This document shows, one piece after another, positions 8,704-17,791 of a DNA stretch of 24,118 nt (positions are counted from its first letter, which is position 1; every line of letters starts with the position of its first letter). Position numbers and translations under genes: made by a program. Origin of the DNA: a virus; IMG/VR virus record IMGVR_UViG_3300006754_005399, positions 1 to 24,118 of that record. One strand, given 5' to 3'. Under the pieces are notes generated by a model. That model ran no database searches, was not told where the DNA came from, and saw only the letters and a list, made by a program, of their open reading frames with translations.

Positions 8704-11700
8704 CTACAGTATACCACGATTGTCACCGGAAATAGTAGTGTTGAATAGCCCAAGCCCGTCTCTAAGTTCATAATCTATCATACTTTCTACAATACCGTTA
8801 GAAGTACTCCAGTTTTCTAAGCCGCTTTGTGATTCGACTAAATTGGTATAAGAATTAGTCCAATCTATAATCCCTTCCGATAATACGTTCGAATAGTATT
8901 CAATGTGATCGTAGACGGCGAAGTAGGTCTTAAATGTTTCATTTGTAACGGTTTCTCCTAATCCCCAGCCCCACGCTAAATTATATGAACTAAGCGGATA
9001 TGATGACAGCATCCCGACAGATTTTACATAATTAGGGTTAGTTTCGTAATTCAACACATCTCTATCCGATATTACAACATCTTTAATATACATTTCGTCA
9101 TATAGGCCTACAGTACTTCCCCCTGCCCAATTAAATGTATCAGGAACATCTGCAGTATCGCTGTTCGCCATCCAAAATTCTATCCAAGTACTCCATGTAT
9201 CGGGATCTCTCTCTATCGCTGTAAATTCATGAGAGAATTCATACCATTCATCAAGCGGAGGATGAATAATAGTAAAATCTCCATCAGGCACGTTGTTACC
9301 ATATTTGAATCCGAAGCCTCTGATGTTTTTGCCGCCGGAAGGTATATAAATTTTTGCTGTAATTATATAATTTTTCCCTGCAACCACACTGTTATACCGG
9401 ACTACTTTATGGTAAGCTATCGCCGTATCAGCTCTACTATATACAGCCATCGGATAATTCAAATCCGCATTCGTTTGAAGTATAGAAAGACTGGCTCCAG
9501 AAAATCCGTCCGTATTATCTAGATCCGTTAATATAATGTCTCTAATTCCATAGTTATCGTCAGTTGACGCTGAAAATGCATCTGTAGGAGGGCCCACGCC
9601 GTCAGTCGGACCATAAGGGACAAAAGTAAGATACTCAGAATTAGCAACAAAATCAGCGTCAAACTCTACCCAAGTCTCTAAGTCCATGTCAATGAAATTA
9701 CTATAATCGATATGAAACCGTCGGCCTTCATATGAAGAAGCCGAGCCAGCGTATATAATCATCCCGCTATACGTAGGTATTTCTGTTATTGAAATATTTC
9801 CAAGTCGGAGAAGATCATAGCCCTCAGCTGGTTGTGCACCGGTAAATACATACGGTGTACCGTTGTTGTTTGTCGAGGCTAACTGATATATTAATAGCCT
9901 GTTATGCGTCGAGGTATTAAATTCGAAATCATACCACTGCCCCGGAGTAAGAGTCTTCGACCACAACACATCTGCACCCGGATAACCTTGAATAGAAACT
10001 CCATCACAAGACGAATTACTGGGTGGTATATAAACCCTGCCCTTGATGCTATAGGATTTACCGATATCCATACCAGGAAATGTTTGGTGTATATAATGAG
10101 AATCTTCGTTAAAACCGGCTACCATCTGTATAGCATTAGGGTCACCCATATAATCCCAATAAACCCGCTCATTTGTCCATCCGTGGTCGCCATGAGACGA
10201 TGCTATCCCCCAATCTGATTCATAAATCGTGGCCAATTGGGTTACAGCAATATTTTTAAGAGAAAATTTATCTTTTGTGGGGTTTGCTGGAAATTCTGTA
10301 CCCGCTCCATCTGCTCCGTCTTGATGCATATAGAAACTAATATAGTCAGTTTTTGCTACGAATTCCGCCGAAAAGGAATGCCAAGCGTCTTTCGCTAAAT
10401 TGTCTGCCGTTCCGCAGAAGTCCCCGATGTGATAATCAACTCCGTCATAAAAACGAATATTATCTATCGCGCCTAATTCTGTTACTACAAGATTCTTAAC
10501 ATCAAACATCATCGATTGGTTGGTCGTGGGATATTCCCAAAGTGTTCCCTTTAGTGCATAAAAGCGTAACTCGTCGTGTTCCCTGTTCGTAAATTCAACA
10601 GAAAAGCTTTCCCAGCCATTCAGCGTGGTTGTACTGACTCCAACCTCAACACCATCCCGAAGCATAAGTTTAACCTCAGTTATAGGAGTAGCTCCGGGAT
10701 TTATATAAATATCTCCAGTTATTTTATATCTTTTATATGGAGTTAATAGGGTGTCGTGATGTAAGAAGTGATAAGCAGAACTGATGTTGCTCCCGAATCG
10801 AAGAGTATTTAATTCACCACCCGCTGTGTTCGGAGATGAAGCATTTCCCCCAGTCGCAGTCCATCCCTGTGAATCAGAACTAAAATCTGAAGTATAAGTA
10901 TTGGTACCAACTTCTGTTACTACAATATCTTTAATTCCAAAATCTTCTTCACCCGAATCTATTTTGAAGGTGAAATCGCCCGCAGCTTCTTTTGCCCAGA
11001 AATATAGAGTAGTTCCAACGGCTGTAAATTCTTCATTGAAACTAACCCATTCTCCCTTGGTGGTAATATTTAATATGTCGCCGCCCGGAGTCGTGGAATT
11101 ATCATTATCAATTCCAACAACATTTGCTTTAACATTATCTTGTTCAATATATACTTTTCCTGTGATTTTATATCTTTTTCCTACAGTTAATGAAAGGTTT
11201 TTTTCGATATAGTGATTGCTATTCAAAAGTTGGCCACCGTTGGTTGTATTAAAGAAAGCTCTAAGGACATTCGGTTCACTTGCGTAGGTCGCTCGTCGAT
11301 CTAGATCTCCATCTCTAGCCGTCCATCCATCTTCATCAGAACTAAAATCTGAAGTATAAGTATTGGTACCAGCGGTCGGGATATATCCCTCGCCAGTAAT
11401 TTTATATGTTTTACCTACGGTTAGCGTCGAGTCTCTCCTCGCATAGTGGACCGACTTCGCGGAGTCGGCGACTTTACCTACTAAAGTATCAGTGCTAGTA
11501 TCTCTATATATATCCATAGCAGACTCTTCTACCCAACCGTCTAATGGATCTGAATAGGTTCCTGCATAACCATGACCTTCAGTAAAGGATGAAGCATATA
11601 CAATTTTGGGATGAGTAGGATCAGCAATATAGAACTTACCTTTTACGTTATAGTTCTTTCCTATTGTAAGGCATCGATTATACAGGCTGTGGCTAGCTGC

Positions 11701-14700
11701 ATCAGAGCTTCCATTTTCTACAAGCACATATGTTTTACCACCATAATTTTCTATCCTTGTTGCTGTGCCATTAGATGCTCCCCAACCATTTGTATCAGTA
11801 CTAAAATCTGAAATATAACTGACGGTGTCGCTGAAATCCGAATTATAGATTTCAGCCGGTTCGCCTGCAGATACATACATAGGCATTACTTTTTTATATT
11901 CATTATTATAAAACTGTCTAATAACTATAGGTTCACCAGCTGTAATAATCCCAGTTGTAGTGTCGATTTGATCGCCAAGATTTTTACCGTATAACCCACT
12001 ACTGCTACCATAATTATGGAAATCTCTATCAAACTTACTTCTCGATCCCCAAGCTTTCTTGTGTGGTATTGAAACAAAATCCATTACTCGGCCGAGGCCT
12101 CCTGGATACCCGTAATTGTAATTCTTTGGCTGAAAATCATGCTGATCACAGATTGAATAAAGAGCATCTATATTACAAGTATCAGCGTCAGCAACATTAT
12201 CTGTAAAGTTAGCTATTTTTTCATATATTACTCTTCCGAGAGCGGTTGGCTTTGAACTTATACTACCAACTATTGAGCCGTAAAAATCGTCAAAGAATCT
12301 CTTACCCTTATTAATTGTTATCGGTTGCGTTCTATAACTCTTTATTGTTTCTATAGGATCAAAATCTTCATTAATCTTCGCAAATGCATATTTACCAGCG
12401 GAGGGAGATATCGTAAGTGAGAGGTCGCCTTCAATAGTCGAAGTACCAAATTTGTTGGTATATTTGTTCAGCCAATTATATCCTGTCCAGTCGCCTCGAG
12501 TAATATGGTGACCAAAAATTCGTTCAGGTCGTATAGAAATAGATGACGTAGCTAATGTGGTAGATATTGTAAATGCTGAAGATGCAGTTGGTGTCTGTGT
12601 TGGTATATTATATAATTTGCTCTCAAATGAATTTATTACTAGTAAATTATCATATGGATCAAAACTCATACCTCCTAAGTGATGAGTATCGGCACTCATC
12701 GTATAATTATATACCGTTCCTGCAGACGCATATACATTGGTAAACGTTGTATCGAGCACGTTAATATTTGCTTCGATGTCACCTGCCGTTGTTACTTTCG
12801 TAACTGTATTAGTGTCGTGCCCGACCCAAGCATTTTGATATTTGTCGAGTACAATAAATTGTGGATCGCGGAATCCGCTAACTTTGACTGACCACGTTCC
12901 AGTCGGTAAAATTTTATATACCCAGTCAGCGTAAATTGCTGAATCTATATTTGCTTCATGAAGCACGGTGCTAGATACGTTGTTAATCTTACCCTCATAC
13001 GGCTTAACAGTAACAACATTGTCTGTTACACTCTTGACGAGAAATTTGCCGTTGAAGAAGTCGTCTGTGAACCCGCTAACATATAATACATAGTTGCTAG
13101 CGATATTATTTACACCTGTATAGTATTCGTATTTAATTGTATCGTCGCTCATCGCGCGCGCTGAAATCGTCTGTATATCCTGTCTGATCCAGCTAAGCTC
13201 TGGTTGCTGATTAGATGTCGTTACCCACAGATTGCCTTGATTATCAGCGACTCCATCTACAGGCACTATACCTTTAGGTTCAAATACGTACTGTATATTA
13301 GCATAATTGCCTATAGGTACAGACATATTAAACGGAATAGCTCGGTTACCTAGTATAACTTGACCACTAGCAGGATGACTACAAGCTATCCAGTACTGTA
13401 AACCTTTACCGGATTCAATAAAAGCAGGAGCTAGCGAATCTTTACCGTCTATGACTTCATTTTCTGCAAGAATAGCTACATCTTGCGCTTCGCCAATTGT
13501 TCTAGATATCAGACCTGCGCCGTTGATGTCAGCGTACATACCGAACACGCCTGCAGATAATGTAATCCATGCATTTCTACTTGAGTCAAACGACACCCTT
13601 GTAGGTGTAATTTCTGACGAGGATTGTCCGACTGAATAATCTCGAATAATACTATTCGTAGTTAGCGGAACGGACTTGTTAATCTTATCTGTTATATATG
13701 GAAGATATATCGATGATGGAGAATCTGTATATGTATTTACAGCAGATAACGAATTACTTACTATACCTCCCCAAATATTTAATACCTTGTTATCTGAGTA
13801 TCTATCCGTCTCATAAATAGCTGATGAGCAAAATGGTGAACCAAACGTTGGTGTATCGGTTTTGACAAATTCTATTTTTCGATCGTGCATGATACCGCCG
13901 ACAGTATCACTATATCTATACACATCTTTAATAAACATAGTATTGACTTCACTCGTCGTCGGATTGCCTATAGATCCGGTAAATACGTCTTTATTAAATG
14001 TTGGTTTCTCAGGCAGCTCTACTTTACCTTGCAGTTTGCATGTATCTGTCGACTCGTACGGAATGAAATACCCTCTAAATTTGCCATCCAAGTGTACAGG
14101 TAACTGGTCATCTCTCACTCTATAGAAGTTAGTTGATATAAGTGCTGTTGATGTGTTCCATATATCACTACTACTGACCACAGACAAATTAGTAACATAT
14201 GTATGCATGTTCTCACTGACTCCAGGTACTGCCTGTTGACCAGAGAGTGGTGCATAGCTTTGCGTAAATATACCATTCTCGTCAACTAGATCTACAAAGA
14301 ACGGTACTTCAGTACATTGCCACTTATTCGAGGCTAGCGTCATTGTTCTAATACCAGAGCTAGTAAATGTGAGTTTGGATGCATGTCGATGTCTAATGCG
14401 CGCTGGTATTATACGGCTAAAATTACCGTATATTGACGGTAGCTTGACATCACCTCTTATATCGGATTCAATAACACCATCAACAATCTGCCTATAGTCT
14501 GAATGATTTGATAAATCTATCGCTGTAAATATTAAAACAGGATCTAGTCCGTGCTTTGGTGTGTCGTCACCATACACAAATTCAGTGCTACCGGAAACGC
14601 CAACAAATACTGCTGCAGTGGATTCTACATCAACAGCAGATAAAGGTACTCGCCTATAAAATTGAGCTCCAAACTTTTGACCTGATTCATAGTATATTGG

Positions 14701-15339
14701 CTCAACGGTTAGGCTCACACTGTTAACAGGACTATATATGATCGATCCGTTGTCGGCTGTTAATGTCTTATAGAATGACCAGGTATTGTCCAAATGCTGC
14801 CATTTGTCACTACTTGAGAGAGGTAATTTTTTTGAATCGGTACCGCTAACATATAAACTAATTGTATAACCGCTTGCAGATAATTGTTGATACGTATGTG
14901 TTGATCCAAATATGTTGAGATTTATCGGATTATCTTTTGAGCTCTCAAAGCCTGACGGTAAATTCTTTATTGCTAATGCATCGTCGGTGACAAGATCTAT
15001 TTGATCAATAATAAAATCAGTTACTGAAAGCCGTTTTGTTTCTGTGCTAAGATATTCATTACCGGCTGAATCGTACGCTACTAATGATACTATATAATGG
15101 CCGGGATATTTATATACATGGTCAGCTGATGATGATTTGTATGTTGTACCGTCTCCAAAATCCCAAACAAATAACTCATTCGACAAATAATTAAATGGCT
15201 CGGCAGCTGTATCAGCAATAAATTGAAATTGTGTCAGCTTGTTTGTGAATCCAGAAAGAGTGTTAGCTGCACCGTTATCGCCGGTACTAACACCACCGTA
15301 TACAGTAAACGGTATCTTAATTTTATTTGCAAATGCCAT
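8704..15339 (-). CDS. Giant virion adhesin: PKD domain, propeller-like region and carbohydrate-binding-like module array (2211 aa)
   Basis: The longest gene in the window and a probable peripheral baseplate or fibre protein that contacts host glycans. An N-terminal PKD/Ig-like domain lies at residues about 35-105, with the hallmark WDFGDGT (59-65) and the strand YPGHYIVSLVAYDSAGN. Propeller-like strands follow at about 575-920 (VSFDSSRNAWITLS; VADNQGNLWVTTS; VLDKYQNAWVGHD; SFDPYDNLLVINS). Residues about 1165-2095 hold repeated modules like CBM4/9 (CenC-type) domains: YTSDFSSD..GWTA, then GK.YKITG..YI, then W.SF..EFTA, then F.IKDIVVTE. Complete modules and isolated halves are mixed. The last ~115 residues match nothing recognised. 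The ATG lies 2 bases after the gp6-like stop, preceded by a weak GCGAG. Glycan binding is inferred from the module type; no catalytic motif was seen, so a depolymerase role is unsupported. Confidence 0.8.
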   Translation of the reverse strand: MAFANKIKIPFTVYGGVSTGDNGAANTLSGFTNKLTQFQFIADTAAEPFNYLSNELFVWDFGDGTTYKSSSADHVYKYPGHYIVSLVAYDSAGNEYLSTETKRLSVTDFIIDQIDLVTDDALAIKNLPSGFESSKDNPINLNIFGSTHTYQQLSASGYTISLYVSGTDSKKLPLSSSDKWQHLDNTWSFYKTLTADNGSIIYSPVNSVSLTVEPIYYESGQKFGAQFYRRVPLSAVDVESTAAVFVGVSGSTEFVYGDDTPKHGLDPVLIFTAIDLSNHSDYRQIVDGVIESDIRGDVKLPSIYGNFSRIIPARIRHRHASKLTFTSSGIRTMTLASNKWQCTEVPFFVDLVDENGIFTQSYAPLSGQQAVPGVSENMHTYVTNLSVVSSSDIWNTSTALISTNFYRVRDDQLPVHLDGKFRGYFIPYESTDTCKLQGKVELPEKPTFNKDVFTGSIGNPTTSEVNTMFIKDVYRYSDTVGGIMHDRKIEFVKTDTPTFGSPFCSSAIYETDRYSDNKVLNIWGGIVSNSLSAVNTYTDSPSSIYLPYITDKINKSVPLTTNSIIRDYSVGQSSSEITPTRVSFDSSRNAWITLSAGVFGMYADINGAGLISRTIGEAQDVAILAENEVIDGKDSLAPAFIESGKGLQYWIACSHPASGQVILGNRAIPFNMSVPIGNYANIQYVFEPKGIVPVDGVADNQGNLWVTTSNQQPELSWIRQDIQTISARAMSDDTIKYEYYTGVNNIASNYVLYVSGFTDDFFNGKFLVKSVTDNVVTVKPYEGKINNVSSTVLHEANIDSAIYADWVYKILPTGTWSVKVSGFRDPQFIVLDKYQNAWVGHDTNTVTKVTTAGDIEANINVLDTTFTNVYASAGTVYNYTMSADTHHLGGMSFDPYDNLLVINSFESKLYNIPTQTPTASSAFTISTTLATSSISIRPERIFGHHITRGDWTGYNWLNKYTNKFGTSTIEGDLSLTISPSAGKYAFAKINEDFDPIETIKSYRTQPITINKGKRFFDDFYGSIVGSISSKPTALGRVIYEKIANFTDNVADADTCNIDALYSICDQHDFQPKNYNYGYPGGLGRVMDFVSIPHKKAWGSRSKFDRDFHNYGSSSGLYGKNLGDQIDTTTGIITAGEPIVIRQFYNNEYKKVMPMYVSAGEPAEIYNSDFSDTVSYISDFSTDTNGWGASNGTATRIENYGGKTYVLVENGSSDAASHSLYNRCLTIGKNYNVKGKFYIADPTHPKIVYASSFTEGHGYAGTYSDPLDGWVEESAMDIYRDTSTDTLVGKVADSAKSVHYARRDSTLTVGKTYKITGEGYIPTAGTNTYTSDFSSDEDGWTARDGDLDRRATYASEPNVLRAFFNTTNGGQLLNSNHYIEKNLSLTVGKRYKITGKVYIEQDNVKANVVGIDNDNSTTPGGDILNITTKGEWVSFNEEFTAVGTTLYFWAKEAAGDFTFKIDSGEEDFGIKDIVVTEVGTNTYTSDFSSDSQGWTATGGNASSPNTAGGELNTLRFGSNISSAYHFLHHDTLLTPYKRYKITGDIYINPGATPITEVKLMLRDGVEVGVSTTTLNGWESFSVEFTNREHDELRFYALKGTLWEYPTTNQSMMFDVKNLVVTELGAIDNIRFYDGVDYHIGDFCGTADNLAKDAWHSFSAEFVAKTDYISFYMHQDGADGAGTEFPANPTKDKFSLKNIAVTQLATIYESDWGIASSHGDHGWTNERVYWDYMGDPNAIQMVAGFNEDSHYIHQTFPGMDIGKSYSIKGRVYIPPSNSSCDGVSIQGYPGADVLWSKTLTPGQWYDFEFNTSTHNRLLIYQLASTNNNGTPYVFTGAQPAEGYDLLRLGNISITEIPTYSGMIIYAGSASSYEGRRFHIDYSNFIDMDLETWVEFDADFVANSEYLTFVPYGPTDGVGPPTDAFSASTDDNYGIRDIILTDLDNTDGFSGASLSILQTNADLNYPMAVYSRADTAIAYHKVVRYNSVVAGKNYIITAKIYIPSGGKNIRGFGFKYGNNVPDGDFTIIHPPLDEWYEFSHEFTAIERDPDTWSTWIEFWMANSDTADVPDTFNWAGGSTVGLYDEMYIKDVVISDRDVLNYETNPNYVKSVGMLSSYPLSSYNLAWGWGLGETVTNETFKTYFAVYDHIEYYSNVLSEGIIDWTNSYTNLVESQSGLENWSTSNGIVESMIDYELRDGLGLFNTTISGDNRGIL
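10873..10909 (-). repeat. 37-bp perfect direct repeat, copy 2 (module boundary)
   Basis: Identical base for base to 11335-11371. It encodes the boundary peptide GTNTYTSDFSSD at the start of a full module. The distance between copies is 462 bases, exactly 154 codons, so exchange between them would remove or add one module in frame. Confidence 0.9.
11335..11371 (-). repeat. 37-bp perfect direct repeat, copy 1 (module boundary)
   Basis: Partner of 10873-10909. A third, diverged copy (about 3 mismatches over 26 bases) lies at 11794-11819, at the start of the first N-half module. Here the repeat joins a truncated N half ending GYIPTAGT directly to a new module start. Confidence 0.9.
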
Positions 15340-15341
15340 TT

Positions 15342-17180
15342 TTAATACTCGCTCGATCCTGGCCCTGTAAGTGCTGATTCTGACTCGACTACAATTTTAT
15401 TAATAAACGCAGTAGCATCGTTCAAAAACGGATATTTATAATACGGCATCGAAACGTCAGCACCTGCAGTTATTATATCTTGCTCAGGGAAAATAGGATT
15501 CCATAAAAGTAAATTCATACCTTCTAGTTGATGCATACCGTCTTTACGCTGTGTGGCTATTTTGGATACACCATCAAGATTTAATATATCTGTCACCATG
15601 TTTGATATGCTCAACGATTCGCCTAATTTGAATTGTTTGAAATAATTAACAATAATACCGTTAACTGCATTTTGGATTGATTCGAAGCTTCTCGTCGATG
15701 ATGAATTTCTAAACACCTTTAATATTGATTCATCCTTTACACCTACTGAGGGTGCCTGACCGACTGCTGGAATGCCGATATCTGCAGCAATATATATTGG
15801 ATCCATGACTAGCAGCTCTGTTGTTAATGTCTTATTTTCTCTTAACCCAGACACAATGAGATTCTTTTGTGACGGTGTCAGATAATTAGCTCTCGCAACA
15901 CCAGTCGTTATTTGCTCAATCTTAGGTACTACATAGCAATATAGATTATTAAAGTCGCACGAATCGGCGAAATTGACTTGATTTAATAATGTTCTCGGTT
16001 CGATATTCGATCTCGATAACTTTAACGTATCAACATTATACTTAAAATGACCATCTAAGTAATCCCAGTTGTTTACGACTTTTGTATCACGTATAATATT
16101 ACTATATGTCTGAAGCAAATAATTCTCATGATCAGATTTCGTCACAAGCCTGTACTGCGTTGCAAAAACTTTAGGTGCACGGGTTCTGATTTCTTCGACA
16201 GTTTCACCGGCGTAATATTCACTAGACGAATTAACGTTGGAAAACTGTACAAGTGCTAATTGATTTTGTGTAGCGTATTGAATATTTTTATCTTTTACAT
16301 ATGTATAGATGTCAGTGAACTGCACTGTATCATACGTACCGAGTCTACTACGATTTATCGCACCTGGACCGACAGCTCCAGCTGAACCGTCGCTGAGCAA
16401 GTAATAAACAGCAACCTGATCACCAGCTTTTAGCTTTTTACCCGTTCTACCATTGCCGAACTTTAATTCATAGCGCTTATTTTCATTCAATCTTACTTCA
16501 TATGTGCTCGCTGTACTCCTCTCTAAAAATAAACTTGTAGTTCTGTTCCACTCTGTCCATTTTTGTGTATCGATGTCCTTAACATATACATGTATATTAA
16601 AATGATCTACTGTTAGGTCATCGCCTGGCAACAGTACAAACGTCTCGTACTCCTCTCCAATCGACGTTATTAACGGATACTCCACGAACTTACCTTGATG
16701 TAGAATATACCTTTCAGCTAACGATGTTAAGTTCTGTGTTCCTGCATCCGTCTTCGTAAATGTAACGTCTTCGGTGAAAGTATAATGTATGCCGCCGATA
16801 TTAAAAAATGAGTAACGCGGTATTGTGTATGTGCTAGGGGATAAATCACTTGTGGCAGTTGCATCGAATGTTAATGCACTTGTTTGGTGACCGACTGGCT
16901 TGTAGTCGAGTGACTTGACAATTCTATTCATATTTTCATAAAGCTCAGCTTCTGAAAACATTGACTCAGTTGCAGTCTGATTCAAGTAAAATAATAATGT
17001 ATGGTAGCTGTATGCAATAATATCCATCATTGACGATAAATTACTACCTTCAAAGTTCTGGCCAGTGAAATAGCTGTTCTCGTTTAATCGCTGCTTTATT
17101 AGCGATTTTAAGCTCTCGGCATCAAATGCAGCATACGCTGTTTTGGGTAATGTGAAATCTGTTAATTCTTGTTTAGCCAT
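15342..17180 (-). CDS. Baseplate wedge protein, gp6-like (baseplate J family)
   Basis: Probable counterpart of T4 gp6, the wedge protein whose dimers form the inner ring of the contractile-tail baseplate. Visible hallmarks are the N-terminal helical segment with NLSSMMDIIAYSYHTLLFYLNQ (about residues 47-68), the baseplate-J signature YELKFGNGRTGKKLKAGDQV at 237-256 followed by a YLLSDG strand, and ETVEEIRTRAPKVFATQYR with VTKSDHENYLL at 326-356. These three blocks occur in this order across gp6/J proteins. Length (612 aa) is close to T4 gp6 (660). The start at 17180 follows AGGA with 7-base spacing and lies 16 bases after the gp25-like stop, and the two genes clearly form one unit. The gp25-then-gp6 order is typical of contractile injection systems. 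Confidence in the family is high. Confidence 0.92.
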   Translation of the reverse strand: MAKQELTDFTLPKTAYAAFDAESLKSLIKQRLNENSYFTGQNFEGSNLSSMMDIIAYSYHTLLFYLNQTATESMFSEAELYENMNRIVKSLDYKPVGHQTSALTFDATATSDLSPSTYTIPRYSFFNIGGIHYTFTEDVTFTKTDAGTQNLTSLAERYILHQGKFVEYPLITSIGEEYETFVLLPGDDLTVDHFNIHVYVKDIDTQKWTEWNRTTSLFLERSTASTYEVRLNENKRYELKFGNGRTGKKLKAGDQVAVYYLLSDGSAGAVGPGAINRSRLGTYDTVQFTDIYTYVKDKNIQYATQNQLALVQFSNVNSSSEYYAGETVEEIRTRAPKVFATQYRLVTKSDHENYLLQTYSNIIRDTKVVNNWDYLDGHFKYNVDTLKLSRSNIEPRTLLNQVNFADSCDFNNLYCYVVPKIEQITTGVARANYLTPSQKNLIVSGLRENKTLTTELLVMDPIYIAADIGIPAVGQAPSVGVKDESILKVFRNSSSTRSFESIQNAVNGIIVNYFKQFKLGESLSISNMVTDILNLDGVSKIATQRKDGMHQLEGMNLLLWNPIFPEQDIITAGADVSMPYYKYPFLNDATAFINKIVVESESALTGPGSSEY

Positions 17181-17196
17181 TATCTATCCTATTTTG

Positions 17197-17715
17197 TTAA
17201 TCCTCAAACATAAATCCGTCTGAATTTAATCTACCTTTTATTTTCTGTGCACCAACCGACTTATCCAGAATGTTAATGCCAAATGTAATATCATATGTAC
17301 CAGAGTCTTGATGACCAACTACGTCGAGAGATATAATTTCAACTCTCGGCTCATTTCTAGGTACTTCTAATAAAACTGTACGTGCAATGCGATCCGCTGT
17401 AACACTATTTACTGGATCAAAGCAATATGACGACAAATCAAGGCCAAAACTCGGATTTAATAATTTTTCACCGGGACGCGTCGTTAATAGATTTTCTATA
17501 GAATTTTTAATCTCTGGGAGATCTCGTATGTCAGTTAAATCTGTATTAATAAAGAAGCTAGGATTAGCTGCATTGTTAGTTACTGTTGTATATTGTAGAT
17601 CTAATAGAATGTCTTTATATTTGTAGGAGTCTATATCTTCTATTGAAGGATTTGCGTCTCCTTTAACAGCTTGAGGCTTAACGGTTTTCAGCTCATTTAG
17701 ATTAATAGAACTCAT
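17197..17715 (-). CDS. Baseplate wedge protein, gp25-like
   Basis: Member of the gp25/W family, part of the wedge core that binds gp6 and helps start sheath assembly. The signature lies at residues 65-95: LPEIKNSIENLLTTRPGEK followed by LLNPSFGLDLSSY. Next come the helix VTADRIARTVLLEVPRNEPRVEI and strands of the usual C-terminal half. At 172 aa it is about 40 longer than T4 gp25 (132); the extra part is an N-terminal stretch of about 55 residues without a recognised domain. The ATG at 17715 has no Shine-Dalgarno, and ATAAATA ends only 6 bases upstream, so the gene heads the late unit gp25-gp6-2211 aa. It is divergent from the plus-strand gene at 17792 across a 76-base gap. Confidence 0.92.
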   Translation of the reverse strand: MSSINLNELKTVKPQAVKGDANPSIEDIDSYKYKDILLDLQYTTVTNNAANPSFFINTDLTDIRDLPEIKNSIENLLTTRPGEKLLNPSFGLDLSSYCFDPVNSVTADRIARTVLLEVPRNEPRVEIISLDVVGHQDSGTYDITFGINILDKSVGAQKIKGRLNSDGFMFED

Positions 17716-17721
17716 ATAAAG

Positions 17722-17728
17722 TATTTAT
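17722..17728 (-). promoter_or_regulatory. Late-promoter-like ATAAATA element before the gp25-like gene
   Basis: On the minus strand the start is preceded by TAATAAATACTTTAT. The ATAAATA core ends 6 bases before the ATG at 17715. It shares the divergent 76-base gap with the plus-strand element at 17775-17781. Confidence 0.55.
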
Positions 17729-17774
17729 TACTAACAAATTCGTTCCTAAAGCCTATAATAATATGCTGAAACAA

Positions 17775-17781
17775 ATAAATA
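17775..17781 (+). promoter_or_regulatory. Late-promoter-like ATAAATA element before the 183-aa gene
   Basis: Plus-strand sequence AAATAAATATTTTTAACCT directly precedes the ATG at 17792. The core ends 10 bases before the start and no purine-rich Shine-Dalgarno is present. Confidence 0.5.
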
Positions 17782-17791
17782 TTTTTAACCT

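Larger units (their letters stand above)
9050..11850 (-). repeat. Array of full and half carbohydrate-binding-like modules inside the 2211-aa gene
   Basis: Approximate pieces in translation order: a start stub (11850-11826), an N half (11819-11620), an N half (11601-11375), a full module (11367-10912), a full module (10905-10470), a C half (10475-10230), a full module (10228-9772), a C half (9774-9515) and a full module (9517-9050). N halves run from the SDFS...GW motif to GK.Y.I.G..YI. C halves run to the W..F...F and ..DI..T. motifs. Full modules are about 145-156 residues. One N half plus one C half (66-75 plus 82-86 residues) gives the same length. Boundaries were read by eye and are good to about 10 residues. 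Confidence 0.75.

Noticed and set aside
10901-11212. Plus-strand 103-aa open frame in the module array
   Set aside because: Antisense of the repeated modules. Open length is explained by the repeat codon pattern.
9050-11850. CRISPR or intergenic tandem repeat array
   Set aside because: The repeats are in-frame coding modules of about 450 bases, diverged, with no short regular repeat-spacer pattern.
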